Of a DNA stretch of 64,000 bases, positions 24,040 through 34,876 are shown in pieces. The notes under the pieces were generated by a model, which was not told the DNA's origin, did no database searches, and saw only the letters and a list, made by a program, of their open reading frames with translations. Made by a program: the position numbers and the translations under genes. Origin of the DNA: Selaginella moellendorffii (taxonomy: Eukaryota; Streptophyta; Lycopodiopsida; Selaginellales; Selaginellaceae); the NCBI RefSeq assembly GCF_000143415.4, contig NW_003314356.1, forward strand, positions 417,462 through 481,461. The letters run 5' to 3'. Each line of letters opens with the position of its first letter. Positions within the stretch are counted from its first letter, which is position 1.

Positions 24040-24325
24040 CTTTAGTAAAGAGTCATTCGCAATATCTACTAGCCTTCTGAGGGAAGTTCAGAGGTAGCTT
24101 TGTTAAGATCCTTATTAACATGGGTGCTTCGGATGATTTTGTGGCTGCAGACATAGTCTGGCAAGCCAGACTAACAGTGCAACGGTTGGGTGAACCAAGG
24201 ATTATAAAGTTTGTTCAAGGTAGCTAAAGCACCGATGAAGTACTTCAACAAGTAAAAGTCAAAGTAGGGACATGAAAAGTAGATATGGATTTCACTGTAT
24301 TGGACATAGCAGGATTTGACATAAT
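24040..24325 (+). pseudogene. Protease remnant, element D
   Basis: Aligns with the element C protease up to MDFTVLDIAGFDII (nucleotides about 24285-24325), with stops in between and ATGGGTGC replacing the catalytic DTGA codons near 24118. Ends where a reversed LTR fragment begins. Confidence 0.65.
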
Positions 24326-24640
24326 TGTAAGCCACAAATTTTTCCTTTCTAATTTGCCAGCTTATCTCGTTTATCCCACCAACACTACCTTGGCTTTTGC
24401 TAAGTTCCCTCAACAAGGTTTCCGCCTATTATACCAACTACTACTTAGTCTTACTTGGTTTCAGCTACTCACTGCATGAGCAACGGAGCATTAGCCATCC
24501 ATCCACGGATTCCCAAATCTCTCCCAATCCCCCTCTGGACTTAGACTAGACTTAAGGTTCGGCTACACTCCCCGCAGGCATAAGCAGCCAAGCACACCAA
24601 ACCTCTAGATTCCTAACATCCTTTGGTACAACAAGTGGGA
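24326..24640 (-). repeat. Reversed LTR fragment (family 2a) replacing pol
   Basis: It starts TGTAAGCCACAAATTTTTCC and follows 8565-8880 closely. It stands exactly where RT, RNase H and integrase should be, so pol was lost together with this insertion or rearrangement. Confidence 0.6.
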
Positions 24641-24696
24641 TAAACTAGAAGTTGACCTAAAGGTAAAATGCATGTATTTCTGGAAATAAACTAATT

Positions 24697-25059
24697 TTGA
24701 GTTCCTTAAGTAGGTTCACTAGACCTTATGAGATTGAAGGTCAAATTGATAAGGTGGCTTACCGCCTTAAATTTCCTCTAGAGATAGGAAAGATGCACCT
24801 TGTGTTTCACATGAACTTACTCAAGTTATACTTTGAGGATCTGCTTCGTAAGGACCAAATAATACCTTTACCTAAGGTTATCCAAGGGGAAGAGGAATAT
24901 AAAGTCAACGCCATTCTTAATGCATGCAAGAGCAAAAGACAAAAACATAAGATGAGGGAGTTCCATGTGAAGTGGAAAGGATTTCCACATTGCAAAATAA
25001 CATGGGAACGAGAGGAGAACCTAGCGAACGCGTGGGATTTAGTGGAGGAATTTTTGTAA
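24697..25059 (+). pseudogene. Integrase end and chromodomain, element D
   Basis: It reads RFTRPYEIEGQIDKVAYRLKF, GKMHLVFHMNLLKLYF and a chromodomain (YKVNAILNACKSKR, then FHVKWKGFPHCKITWEREEN). The TWEPEE of element C is TWEREE here. This piece shows the GPYEI-like segment that element C lost between 10440 and 10560. Confidence 0.8.
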
Positions 25060-25127
25060 AGTAAAACTCTATGTACTTATGCAAAATTCAATTAAAGAAT
25101 TTATTTGAGAAATTGAGCAATGTCATA

Positions 25128-25305
25128 TGTTGGAATCTAAAGGCGCACCGAAGGTAAGCTAATTAGCATGGGTTAGCTAGGTCGACTAGGGGTAAGAAAT
25201 TACACCTGACTCCTGCGGGGATACCGAATCCATAGATGTATTCTACAAAGGTTGGGTTCAAGTCCCAACCCTCTAGTAAAGCAACACTGGGTTCAAGTCC
25301 TAACC
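25128..25305 (+). repeat. 3' LTR of element D (interrupted)
   Basis: It starts TGTTGGAATCTAAAGGCGC, the forward version of 10094 downward, and is cut after TAACC by the 5' LTR of element B. Confidence 0.65.
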
Positions 25306-26245
25306 TGTTGCAAATGTGACTTCGGGTATCGAAAGTTACCTGTTGGCTAGTCCTTTTGGATATTCTTTCCTTATTGCCATGATGGCAGGAGGTCAGTATT
25401 GCTAAACCTGTTATCAGTTTCCCACTTGAGCTAGTTGAGAAACTAGTCAATGACCGTGTACTTAGATCGGATAAACATAAGGTAGGAACCCTATGTGTTT
25501 CTTGTTGAGCATACTCGGCCTGGTTTAAGAAACTCCTGTCATTGGCTTGCACTTGCTAATATCAAGAACCCCCGTGATATTGAGATTAGTCCCTCAATAT
25601 TCGCTAGATGATAGCTTATCGTGTCTACCAAACACCCTCGCTATCATGCCCTTTGTGTTAGTCTCATTTCGGTCCTAAATGCTATTTATGGAAAGTGTCT
25701 AAATCTGCTCATTTAGCATATCTACGAAATGTAGAGATTGGCCTGAACACAATAGTGTTCGTCCCATGTCCAAATTCATAATCTAGTGCCATTCCATATT
25801 TAGTAAGTTTCGAGCTTGTCCCAGAGATTAACTCTTGATACTAAGGGAGGCTTGGGGTGAAAGCCCAAAGTGTATGTTCCTCAAGGGGGGCAGCATGTAT
25901 AGTAGGGATAGTGGGTAGGTCGGGCATGGCTGACCAATTTGAGGCATAGTTTAGCTCCCGCTTGCGTGCCTGTCTTTGTTCTGCATTCGGCTTTACGTTA
26001 ATACGTCATATTTTTTGGTTCTAAGGTACCTTTACATGTACACATTCATTCATCTTATTTACATAGTCATCTAAGTTCCTGGGTCTAAGCCCAAGTTCCA
26101 TTCCATGCCAGTTAGTGGATTACCTATGTCCTCGTGTTAGGCCACCGGTATGCCGAAATAGCACCAAACTCTGTTTGGCTCCGTTTTGTGTGCTGGTCCT
26201 AGCAAAGGGATGCTAAATGCTCTAGGAATGTTCCAAGTTGCTCCG

Positions 26246-26478
26246 TGTTATGATCCAGCACAAAAAGACAAAGATCTAGTTGCCCTAGACTATGCTACAC
26301 CACCTCTTGAGGTTCCTCACCACCCAACCACCCCCGAGCTACCTCAAAAGCTCCACTGTGCCGCCGCTCCACTGTGAGCCTTAGGGTAGGTTAAGTCCCT
26401 TACCCTAATATGCCTTAATATACCCTTGAGCCTCCCTTTGACCGACGTTGACCACATAGTCAAAGCTGGCGCCTAACA
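26246..26478 (-). repeat. 3' LTR of element E
   Basis: 233 bp; minus strand TGTTAGGCGCCAGC ... GGATCATAACA. A purine tract (minus strand GGGGGGAAGAAT) lies directly inside it at 26479-26491. Confidence 0.85.
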
Positions 26479-26552
26479 ATTCTTCCCCCCCAACAAAGTC
26501 TTTGTCCCAAGGACGAGTTGTACCGGTGATCACCCTTTCTGGGGAATCCTAC

Positions 26553-27239
26553 TCAAGCTCCTGGTCCATCTTCCACAGCCGTATACATCAAAGAGGCATT
26601 GGGCCCGTCACTCCGAGATAGTACACCTTTCAACTGGCTGACATAAAATACTGGATGAATTTTCACCCTAACTGGCAGCCGCACCCGATAAGCCGCTTTA
26701 CCAATGCGCTCCAGCACTTCATATGGACCAACATATCGATGGGAAAGTTTATCACTCTTCCCTGTCCGTAAAGCCACCAAGGTGTTCCGCCGCTCATTTG
26801 ACGGAAAGATCACTCGCACGAAGACGAGATCACCCACCTTATATTCCCGGAATTGGCGATGCTCATTGGCAAACTTCTCCGCTCTATCTTGAGCTGCTTG
26901 CAAATTCCGTTTGCATACCACCAAAATCTCATCAAGTTCTGTGGCCAAATCAATTGCCTCGGAATCAAGCTTTTCTTGAACGTCCTTACTCAAATGCAAT
27001 CCCAACTCCACCACTGTTCGAGGATGCCTTCCAAACATCGCAAAGTAAGGATTTAGTTTGGTTCCACTGTGTTGGCTATTGTTGTAAGCAAATTGCACCA
27101 ACAGAAGATATAGATCCCACTGTCCTTGCCTTTGACCAATGCTACAACGTAGCATATCCTCCACCACCTGATTCACACGCTCAGTTTGCCCATCCGTCTG
27201 AGGATGATCTCCACTCGAGAGTTTCAAAGTCACTTGCAT
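26553..27239 (-). pseudogene. Integrase C-terminal half, element E
   Basis: It begins in the core with DHPQTDGQTERVNQ (catalytic Glu in the TER context), then AYNNSQHSGTKLNPYFAMFGRHPR, KVGDLVFVRV and LSHRYVGPYEVLERIGKAAYRV (GPY/F module), ending HPVFYVSQLK. No chromodomain follows, unlike elements C and D. It is separated from the first half of integrase by stops between 27240 and 27450. Confidence 0.85.
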
Positions 27240-27839
27240 AGCCTTTGCAAAACTTTTCCAAAATCCACTAGTGAACTTTGAATCTCAATCACTAATGATG
27301 TCCTCCGGCAAACCAAAATCAGGAAAAACCTTCTCCAAGTAAACCGCAGCCAAGTCTGAGGCAGTGACAGTCTTCTGAAGAGCCAATAACCGCACATACT
27401 TCGTCAACCGATCCACTATGACCCATACTTACTCCTTTTCCCTCTGTGTTCATGGCAAACAAGTGATGAAGTCCATAGAGATACTACACCAACGGCTCTG
27501 AGGAATAGGTAAAGGTTGCAAAAGTCCCCCCAGCTTCTCTCGTGGCACCTTAACCCGCTGACAAAGCTCGCATGATTTACAATACTTGAGGATATCAGCC
27601 TTCATATTCCTCCAATAAAAGTTGCGCTTAATCAACTCATACGTCTTCTTCCCCCCAAAATGACCGGCCTCTGGACGATCATGATAGTGGAATAAAACTT
27701 GAGTAATTAACGCATCCACCCGTGGCAAATAGACACGGCCATTGTAGTAGAGAATCCCATCCACCAATGAGAAAGGAGCTTCCATCTGATCTCGCAAAGA
27801 GGCCACCTCAGCATCCTGAGCCTGAGCATGCTCAACCAA
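27240..27839 (-). pseudogene. Integrase N-terminal half, element E
   Basis: A complete HHCC zinc-binding domain (H in LFHYHDRPEAGHFGG, then CKSCELCQRVK) and the first core strand SISMDFITCLP are open over 27450-27839. The rest of the core (VIVDRLTKYV, then the second Asp) is readable but interrupted by stops before 27240. A TAG at about 27840-27842 separates this from the RNase H frame. Confidence 0.8.
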
Positions 27840-29795
27840 CTACCCAAACTCGCTGACCACCTTACTCAAATGATGACAAAATCGTGTTTGTAACGTCGTC
27901 ACATGACGAACACGAGATAAAGCATCCGCCACCACATTTGATTTTCCCGGAGGATGTTCAATAGGAAACTCCCCAAACTCCATGAGTTTGACCATCCAAT
28001 GAGCTTGCCTAGTATTCAACTCCTTCTGTGTGAAAAGATACACAAGTGGTTTGTGATCTGTCAACACCACGAACACTGCACCATAAAGATAGTGCCGCCA
28101 CGTCTGCAAAGCATGAACAATAGAGAGTAACTCTTGCTCATATGTGGAATAGCGTTGCTCTGCGGAATTCAAAGTTCGACTCTCATATGCAATAGGCTGT
28201 CCCTCTTGCATGAGAACTCCTCCCAATGCATAACCACTCGCATCGCATGTCACCTCGTAAGGTTTCGATGGATCAGCAATGCGAAGCACTGGAGCCTCGA
28301 TCAACAATCGTTTCAGCGCCACAAAACTCTCCTCTTGTGGCGTCTTCCACTCGAATGGCACATTCTTGCGTAACAACCGCGTCAACGGAATAGCCACCTC
28401 TGCAAACTTATGCTGGAAACGTCGGTAGTAACTAGCCATACCAAGAAAACTGCGCAACTCGGCCATTGTAGTCGATGTAGGCCAGTTTTCCACCACAGCC
28501 ACCTTCCTTGGATCCGTCTTGACACCCTTAGATGTCACAATATGGCCTAGATATTCCACCTCTGACTTTGCAAATTCACATTTGCTCTTCTTCGCATAAA
28601 GTTTGCTGTCTCGGAGTAACAAAAGAACCTTGCGCAAATGCACCCTATGCTCCTCCATATTCTTGCTAAAAACAAGAATATCGTCCAAGAAAATCTCCAC
28701 AAACTCATGAAGATAACGCCCAAATACCTCCGTCATCAACCGAGTAAATGTGGCCGGTGCATTCGTCAAACCAAACGGCATAACGGTAAACTCAAAATGT
28801 CCGAAGCTTGTGTTGAATGCCGTCTTGGAGATAGATGCATCATCCATTGCAATCTGATGATATCCACTCCTCAGATCAATCTTGGTAAACACTTGTGCTT
28901 CACCAAGCTTGTCTAGGATATCATCCACACGTGGCATCGGCATTTTGTCCTTCACTGTCTTCTTGTTTAAAGCACGGTAGTCAATACACATCCGCATTGA
29001 ACCGTCCTTCTTCTTCACAAGCAAGACCGGAGCACCAAACGGAGACTTACTTGGCTGAATAAATCCAAACTCAAGTAACTCCTTGACTTGTCGTTGAACT
29101 TCTTGCTCCTCCACATAACTTAACCGAAATGGACGCCAGTAAATTGGCCGCGTCCCCGGCTCCAATGTAATCCCATGCTCCACACCTCGTAATGGAGGCA
29201 ATCCATGAGGAAGTTCAGATGGAAAAACATCAGAAAACTCATCAAGTACATCCTGTACTGTTGCTTCTCCCCCACACGTGCCTTGGTCCCCCAAGTCACG
29301 AACAAACAGCAAGTAACTTGAAAGTGCTTTTCCATTATGACAAGCCCGCTTCAAAGATGTAGCAGAGAGCATAACAACTAGTGGTTGAACGCCCTCGCCA
29401 AACCACACATCTTTAACGGCACCATACTCCAGCGAGATACGCTTAATGCTCCACTTTATCTCTGGATCCACCTTCACCAACCATGGCATCCCAAGAATGA
29501 GATCCACACGATGGATATCCGCAAGATAAAAAGTCTCCACAAGTGTGGTTTTGCCAACCAACACTTCCAGCCCCTCGACACAAGCATCGAAATGCTGAGC
29601 AGAGGTAGCTGCACCTTCCACTGTGTATGGAAGAACTCCACGTGTGTTCAGGCGATGCTCCGCAACAAACTTTGCCGAAACAAAGTTGTCATCGCTCCCA
29701 CTATCCAGTAAAATCCGCACTGGATCGCCACGGAACATGCCCTCCAGCATTAAAGCTGATTCACGCGTATCCTCAAGCTCCATCTTGTTCCACAC
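27840..29795 (-). CDS. Protease-RT-RNase H polyprotein part, element E
   Basis: An open frame of 651 codons. Protease: VRILLDSGSDDNFVSA (DSGS in place of DTGA). RT: WRPFRLSYVEEQEVQ, FGAPVLLVKKKDGSMRMCID, TKIDLRSGYHQIAM, MPFGLTNAPATF and FLDDILVFSKN, in which FLDD replaces the usual YVDD/YIDD. RNase H: TCDASGYALGGVLMQ, YSTYEQELLSIVHAL and LTDHKPLVYLF. The ending HPPGKSNVVADALSRV is typical for gypsy. The frame ends in a TAG just before the integrase. The part shown is intact, so the element is younger than C and D, but the whole element cannot be autonomous without gag and full integrase. Confidence 0.9.
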   Translation of the reverse strand: MWNKMELEDTRESALMLEGMFRGDPVRILLDSGSDDNFVSAKFVAEHRLNTRGVLPYTVEGAATSAQHFDACVEGLEVLVGKTTLVETFYLADIHRVDLILGMPWLVKVDPEIKWSIKRISLEYGAVKDVWFGEGVQPLVVMLSATSLKRACHNGKALSSYLLFVRDLGDQGTCGGEATVQDVLDEFSDVFPSELPHGLPPLRGVEHGITLEPGTRPIYWRPFRLSYVEEQEVQRQVKELLEFGFIQPSKSPFGAPVLLVKKKDGSMRMCIDYRALNKKTVKDKMPMPRVDDILDKLGEAQVFTKIDLRSGYHQIAMDDASISKTAFNTSFGHFEFTVMPFGLTNAPATFTRLMTEVFGRYLHEFVEIFLDDILVFSKNMEEHRVHLRKVLLLLRDSKLYAKKSKCEFAKSEVEYLGHIVTSKGVKTDPRKVAVVENWPTSTTMAELRSFLGMASYYRRFQHKFAEVAIPLTRLLRKNVPFEWKTPQEESFVALKRLLIEAPVLRIADPSKPYEVTCDASGYALGGVLMQEGQPIAYESRTLNSAEQRYSTYEQELLSIVHALQTWRHYLYGAVFVVLTDHKPLVYLFTQKELNTRQAHWMVKLMEFGEFPIEHPPGKSNVVADALSRVRHVTTLQTRFCHHLSKVVSEFG

Positions 29796-29949
29796 ATAGT
29801 TGAGCTGACGAGCAACGATCGAAAGTCACTTCCTCCGACCGGAATGGTCATTCTCCTCCTCCTCACGCTGCAAAGTTTGCAACTTTTTAGTATCGGACTT
29901 ACCGTGAGAAGAAGATTGGCCATTCTTCTTGTCCTGCTGCTTGTCCTGC
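29796..29949 (-). pseudogene. Residual Gag end, element E
   Basis: Between the shortened 5' LTR and pol lies a short lysine/glutamate/glutamine-rich frame (EQDKQQDKKNGQ...). It has no recognisable Gag core or zinc knuckle and is probably the surviving end of gag. Confidence 0.4.
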
Positions 29950-30123
29950 TCTTGAGGTTCCTCACCACCCAACCACCCCCGAGCTACCTCAAAAGCTCCA
30001 CTGCGCCGCCGCTCCACTGTGAGCCCTAGGGTAGGTTAAGTCCCTTACCCTAATATGCCTTAATATACCCTTGAGCCTCCCTTTGACCGACGTTGACCAC
30101 GTAGTCAAAGCTGGCGCCTAACA
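29950..30123 (-). repeat. 5' LTR of element E (shortened)
   Basis: It matches 26305-26478 and lacks the last 59 bp or so of the LTR (read on the minus strand). It is joined directly to coding remnant, so a deletion removed the LTR end, primer site and gag. Confidence 0.85.
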
Positions 30124-30404
30124 CTCCGGGCTCTTGTCCTTTCGCTCCTTGGGCTGAATACTCGAGAGTTGCTCCATGGACCAGTTCCGTCACTCCTTGG
30201 CTTCATGCTTGGGAGTTTGGCACCGTTCCTTCGTTCAGTGGCCCAAGGCTCTGAACCTCAGGTTCCACACCACTGTCCTTTGGACACGTGGTATATGACA
30301 CATGGCATGTGTTACGTGGCATAAAGAGGGTTTATGTTCCGCTTCGTGGTGTTATCCTATGGTAAATCACCATAGGATAAAGGGTCAAAACCACATGTGC
30401 TACA

Positions 30405-30421
30405 TTTGGTATTAGAGGAAG
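30405..30421 (+). promoter_or_regulatory. Primer-binding site of element B
   Basis: TTTGGTATTAGAGGAAG directly after the LTR end, as in element A. Confidence 0.75.
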
Positions 30422-33400
30422 AGTCTCAGCGAGTACTATATAATGAGATTGGGCAACTAGTCTCGTTGCATACGCAGAGATGAAAACGATGATCCGAGTG
30501 GGTACACGTTTTGGTGTAAAGGCTTCGCAATCGTTCCTTGAGTATAGATGTGGTTACCTTGTTGTACCATATTCTGTGAGCTTGAGCTTGGGCTCACAAA
30601 AGGGATTGAGTTATTCCGTTTTGCATGAGTTTTCGCTTGGGCTTGTGAGCGAGGCACATTAGCAACTTGAGGTTACACTTTGAGTTGGCAGGATTAATAT
30701 TAGCCTATTTGTGGTTCCATGAGTTGTTTTAGTGGTTCCGTGAGTTGTTCCATGTACCATGGGTGAAAGTAAATCTACCCTGGGTTTGCTATGAGTGGCA
30801 AATAGGCTGGTCCGTAGTTGTTTAGCACGACACTAGTGGATCCTTCTTAGGCATGAATACAAGTGGATCAATCAAAACTGTAGGGATTAGTCTATTGGTT
30901 TGAGTAGTCATTGCCGTGCTCTCTTATAAACTTTTTTTTGGATTAGATTGAAGGCAGTGCGAATGTAAGCTTGAGGTTTAATCAAAGATGAGACCGAAAA
31001 GAGAGTTGTCAGGGACGAAGGATCAAAAACGTAAATCATTTTCTCTTTTTTTAGAGAGATGATTTGCAACGAGGTTAACTCATTGCTCGTGTTCATATTA
31101 TACAATCAAGAGTTCCTACCTTGATGCATCTTGGAGATGATGGTGTTACAAATGGTGAGTTGTAGGATGGATAGCGGTGAAGCGCTAAATCATTTTGTCT
31201 AGGCTTGCTATTGGAAGACTTGGGTTGCAATGCTCAATTCATTTCCGGGGAACCTTGCTATTGCTCCTTGAGTAGCTTGGTGTTGGATTAGTTTTGAGTT
31301 TGGTTAGAAAGAGAGTGTCATGAGCTTGTCCATGTTGTAAACAAAAGTTAGTGGTGTTAAGTGTTGTAAGTCTCTATCGGTGGAGTGTGGCATTTATGTT
31401 GCATTTTGTCAAGTCGAGTTGACACTTGATACTCACATAAACATTTGAAGTAATGATATAGGCTTTTCTCATTGTGTTACTCAATTGATGATCAAATCAT
31501 TGTGATACTTATATCATATCCATGTGATAATAAGCAATGTGTTTACGAAGTTGCTTGGTCAAACGATGATCAATCCCAAAGTGGTTGATGGTGAAGCTAG
31601 TCTATTTGCACGTAGTAGCATTTTAGTAGCTTTGACTGGATTTTCGGTGGTGGTCCATTATGCTAAGCTTAAGTTGGTTCTTTGTTCCTTGAGGGTTTGC
31701 CCATTAAGTGTTGGAAAAGGGTTGTAGCATTCATTTGCTATAACTTATTGGTTGATCTGTTAACACTTGGAGTAGATTATTGGACGGAGAAGATGTGTAG
31801 TTGAGGCATTGACATTGCTAGCACTTGTGTTAGTGGAAGTGGCATTGTTGTTTCGAGTGATGAAGATTTTCCTTAGAGCTTGATTTTCCATGTCATTTTT
31901 CTTGTTAGTGTTTTAGCTTCACATTGTATCTTGAAGGTGATTGAAGAAGAGTGTTAGTGCATTGTGGATATCCGAAGATGTGGTCTCTGTGATCAAGCCT
32001 TGGATGTTCACTTTGCATTTTGCAAATGTCGGTGTTGGATGTCGGAAAAATGGGCAAAGATGTTCAATGCTTAAACATACTATGGATCATGAGAATTGGT
32101 GTTGAAGTGAACCTATGTGAAGTAGTAGGTAAGAGGAAGTTTGTTAAGTCTTGAAAGTTTGCATTTCTAGACTGAGAGTCATTCTTTCTTTAGGATGGAA
32201 AATTTTTCCACAAATTTTCTTCAGCTTTTCTAATGGCTGATCTATTAATCACTTTGCTCGAAAATCATTCTGTTTTCGAAAGCCAATACAAACTAGTGAA
32301 GGGGTTGGAGTTGACTTTGGTTAAGCTTAGACCTTAGTAGGTAGTTTGTATAATGCGACCCGAAAGGGATGCTGACTTTTGGAGCTAGGGCAATTGAGTT
32401 GGATAGAGTCTGGAGTTGGTGTAAAAAAGTGGTTGTTGAGCTTTTCTAGAATGGTGACCCTTGTGCCTTTCTTCTATAGCGTTGTGCTTGGTGGCAGGTT
32501 GCACCTTGCATTTCGTTAGACTCTATGAGAGTAGTGAGCTCTCACTGATCTTGACTTAGTATTGGTAGCCCTGTGCCTTGGCTGAGGATGGTGATGTCCA
32601 ACTTAGTTGTTTAAGGTTAAGATGTTAGTGCCCATACTATAGCTTTGTCTATGAGGAGGTTGGGTACCGATATGAGTCCATCTCATGGTCTTCACTTTAG
32701 TTTCGGCTGAGTGATGATCATGCATAGCTAGCCTCTTCAAGGCATGCTCAGAGCTATTGACTAAACGTGTTGGTGAGCTTATTACGGTTGAGTTGGATTC
32801 GAGTGGTCATTTAGTTTGTGTTTGTCCACGAACCTTTATCTCGTGCCTAGGGTATTACGTTTATGTTGGACAAGTATATAACTCAATGACGTGAGTTTAG
32901 TGTTGGGTTTTGTAAAGGCAAGTTGAAAAGTGATTTTTGGTTGCTTTGCAACTAGTGATTGCTTGTAAACTTCATCGAGGACTGTTTAACACTTGCTTCG
33001 CTCAATGATGATTTAGCAGTGATGAGCTTGCTTTACCAGATGGTGTTGTGGAGGATCGTGTCGTTGGACTTACATAGTTTTTCCATGTTGGCATATCGAC
33101 TTTACCTCTATCGATATCATTTGGTTGCGTCTAGTTTGTAATATTGGATTTCATTGAGTTTTGGACGTGGTGAATCACTCTTTAATGAAGTGTTATCTGT
33201 AGCTGAGTATTGTTGAAGAACTGGTCTTGGATACTGAGTAAAGTAAATTCGACCTTGGTTAGCTTAGTTGCTAAAGAGTTTTGAGTGGTGGTTCACTCTT
33301 GCTTTCTTTTAGCTTTGTTATAGTGTTAATGGCATTGAAGTGATGCCTTGTCGTTGACATTGTTGATGTTGAGATTTGAGTGAAAATGAGATGTCTCTCC

Positions 33401-34445
33401 TTAGGATTGATATTGAGTTTCATTAGTCTCGATAGGGATAGTGTTGACGATTTGGTTGTAACTTTGTGCTATTGGCATTCGTGCATCTGCTAGTTAACAA
33501 CATTATTGACGTTCAAATGAACTAAGTGGCAAGTTGAGTTAGTTGTGTTCTAAACGAGATTGTTTAGTAGGGGTTGAGCTTTGAGCTTTTCCTTGAAAAA
33601 TGATTTAGTCGTGCACGACACTAACTTTACAAGAGTAAGTGTTAGTGATCGATATTAGAATGTTTGAATCCTTGTTGGATTTAAATTGAAATATATCAAT
33701 CATTGATGATTCTTCTTGTGCTTGATATGAAGTGAGTTACGTCTTGTTATAGATGGATTCATGAAGGATCATTTAGTGATCACTTGTTGAGCATAGCTTC
33801 ATTATGCTTAGCTTTTAGATTGATATAGACATGCTCTTCATTAGCTTTGGCATTATGAAGTTTAGCTTATGGATGTGTTGAGGAGGATATTGTGGGTTGT
33901 ACCATAGTTTCTTCTTTAATACTGAAATTAGTTCATGCAAAACTTATGATCATTGTTAAACAAAACTTGGCTACAGGCTTCTTCGAGCTTTTGGTTCTTT
34001 AAGTTTTATGCTCATTGTTCCATTTGTTAAAAGTTGTTGGGGAAAGCATTTTAGTTTGTTAGCTTCAATGTTGAAGTTGGCTTCTGCATCTAGCAATCAT
34101 TAGTGATGATTGACTATCATCTTAGATAGTTGATTATCCTTGTCAAGAGTTTTGCTTGATTATTGTTGATCTAGAATGAATTGCCGTTCTTCGGGATAGT
34201 AGATTATTTTTTCAACGATGATTATACATCTTTTTATTGGTGGGATGATTGATGTTCTTTCATGATAGTTAGTTGTTCTCTTTGATAATTTATAGCTTTT
34301 CGCAATACCACAAATTATTTTTGGTTTGCTCTGGATTGGCCTCTTGGGTTGAGACATCAGTAGAATATTGCTAACATTTGCTTAGGCAACTTGAGTTCTT
34401 TGGTGTTGTTGGCTAGGATCTATTCGGATTGGCTAATGTGATAGT
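30422..34445. other. Non-coding interior of element B, left part
   Basis: Colinear with 553-4605 of element A without the MITE (empty site at about 31921-31927). No gene seen. Confidence 0.7.
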
Positions 34446-34469
34446 AAGCTCTATTTCGTTAAAGTGGGA
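34446..34469 (+). repeat. Left terminal inverted repeat of TE1
   Basis: 24 bp, AAGCTCTATTTCGTTAAAG then TGGGA, a perfect complement of 48088-48111. After it the two ends differ: the left end reads ATTGTCATTATCCCACTT, the right end (reversed) TTTATTCAGTAAAATGGGAC. Confidence 0.85.
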
Positions 34470-34876
34470 ATTGTCATTATCCCACTTGTAAAATAAGGTT
34501 TCCAAACCTTTATATAGTATATAAATATAACAAAATTCAACTGCATTGAGGCACATGCCATTTTATTTTAAACAAGGAAATGTCTACTCAATCACTTCTC
34601 ACTGCTTCACCTCTCTCTTCTCCTTGTCATCGTCGTCCAATTTCTTTCCATCCTTTTAATATTGGCTCAGTTGCTCCGAGTCTAGGTGGAGCCCAAGTCC
34701 CCATTCAATCTTTACTTTCCCCTTATTAATAAAACAACTTCGTAGACTTCCAATAACATGCTGTAACACTTCTAGTATAATGCAAATCCTCTCAAAGAAT
34801 TGTCTTTTAATATTAATACAATGGCATGGAACCCCATGCCATAATAAGTTACATTTTTAAATAAATACATGCCATC
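34470..34876. other. Left subterminal region of TE1
   Basis: AT-rich, no gene. It includes half copies of the palindrome (CACATGCCATTTT at about 34552, CCCCATGCCAT at about 34831). As the 3' flank of the multi-exon gene it should hold that gene's polyadenylation signal; none stands out. Confidence 0.5.

Larger units (their letters stand above)
21752..25305 (+). mobile_element. Element D: deleted Ty3/gypsy chromovirus, plus strand
   Basis: The order is truncated 5' LTR, primer-binding site, gag, protease remnant, then a reversed LTR fragment in place of RT and integrase, then the chromodomain end and the start of a 3' LTR. Element B inserted into the 3' LTR at 25306. Homologous to element C throughout; non-functional. 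Confidence 0.75.
26246..30123 (-). mobile_element. Element E: Ty3/gypsy retrotransposon, minus strand, gag deleted
   Basis: LTRs at 26246-26478 (3') and 29950-30123 (5', shortened), both starting TGTTAGGCGCC on the minus strand. CTCCG flanks both sides (26241-26245 and 30124-30128). The 3' end of the 5' LTR, the primer-binding site and most of gag are missing; pol begins soon after the LTR. Pol has RT and RNase H intact but stop codons in integrase. Confidence 0.9.
25306..30404 (+). repeat. 5' LTR of element B, split by element E
   Basis: The LTR is 25306-26245 plus 30129-30404 (CTCCG is duplicated around element E). It has an extra stretch of about 80 bp at 25990-26080, absent from element A, and ends GTGCTACA before the primer-binding site. 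Confidence 0.8.
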
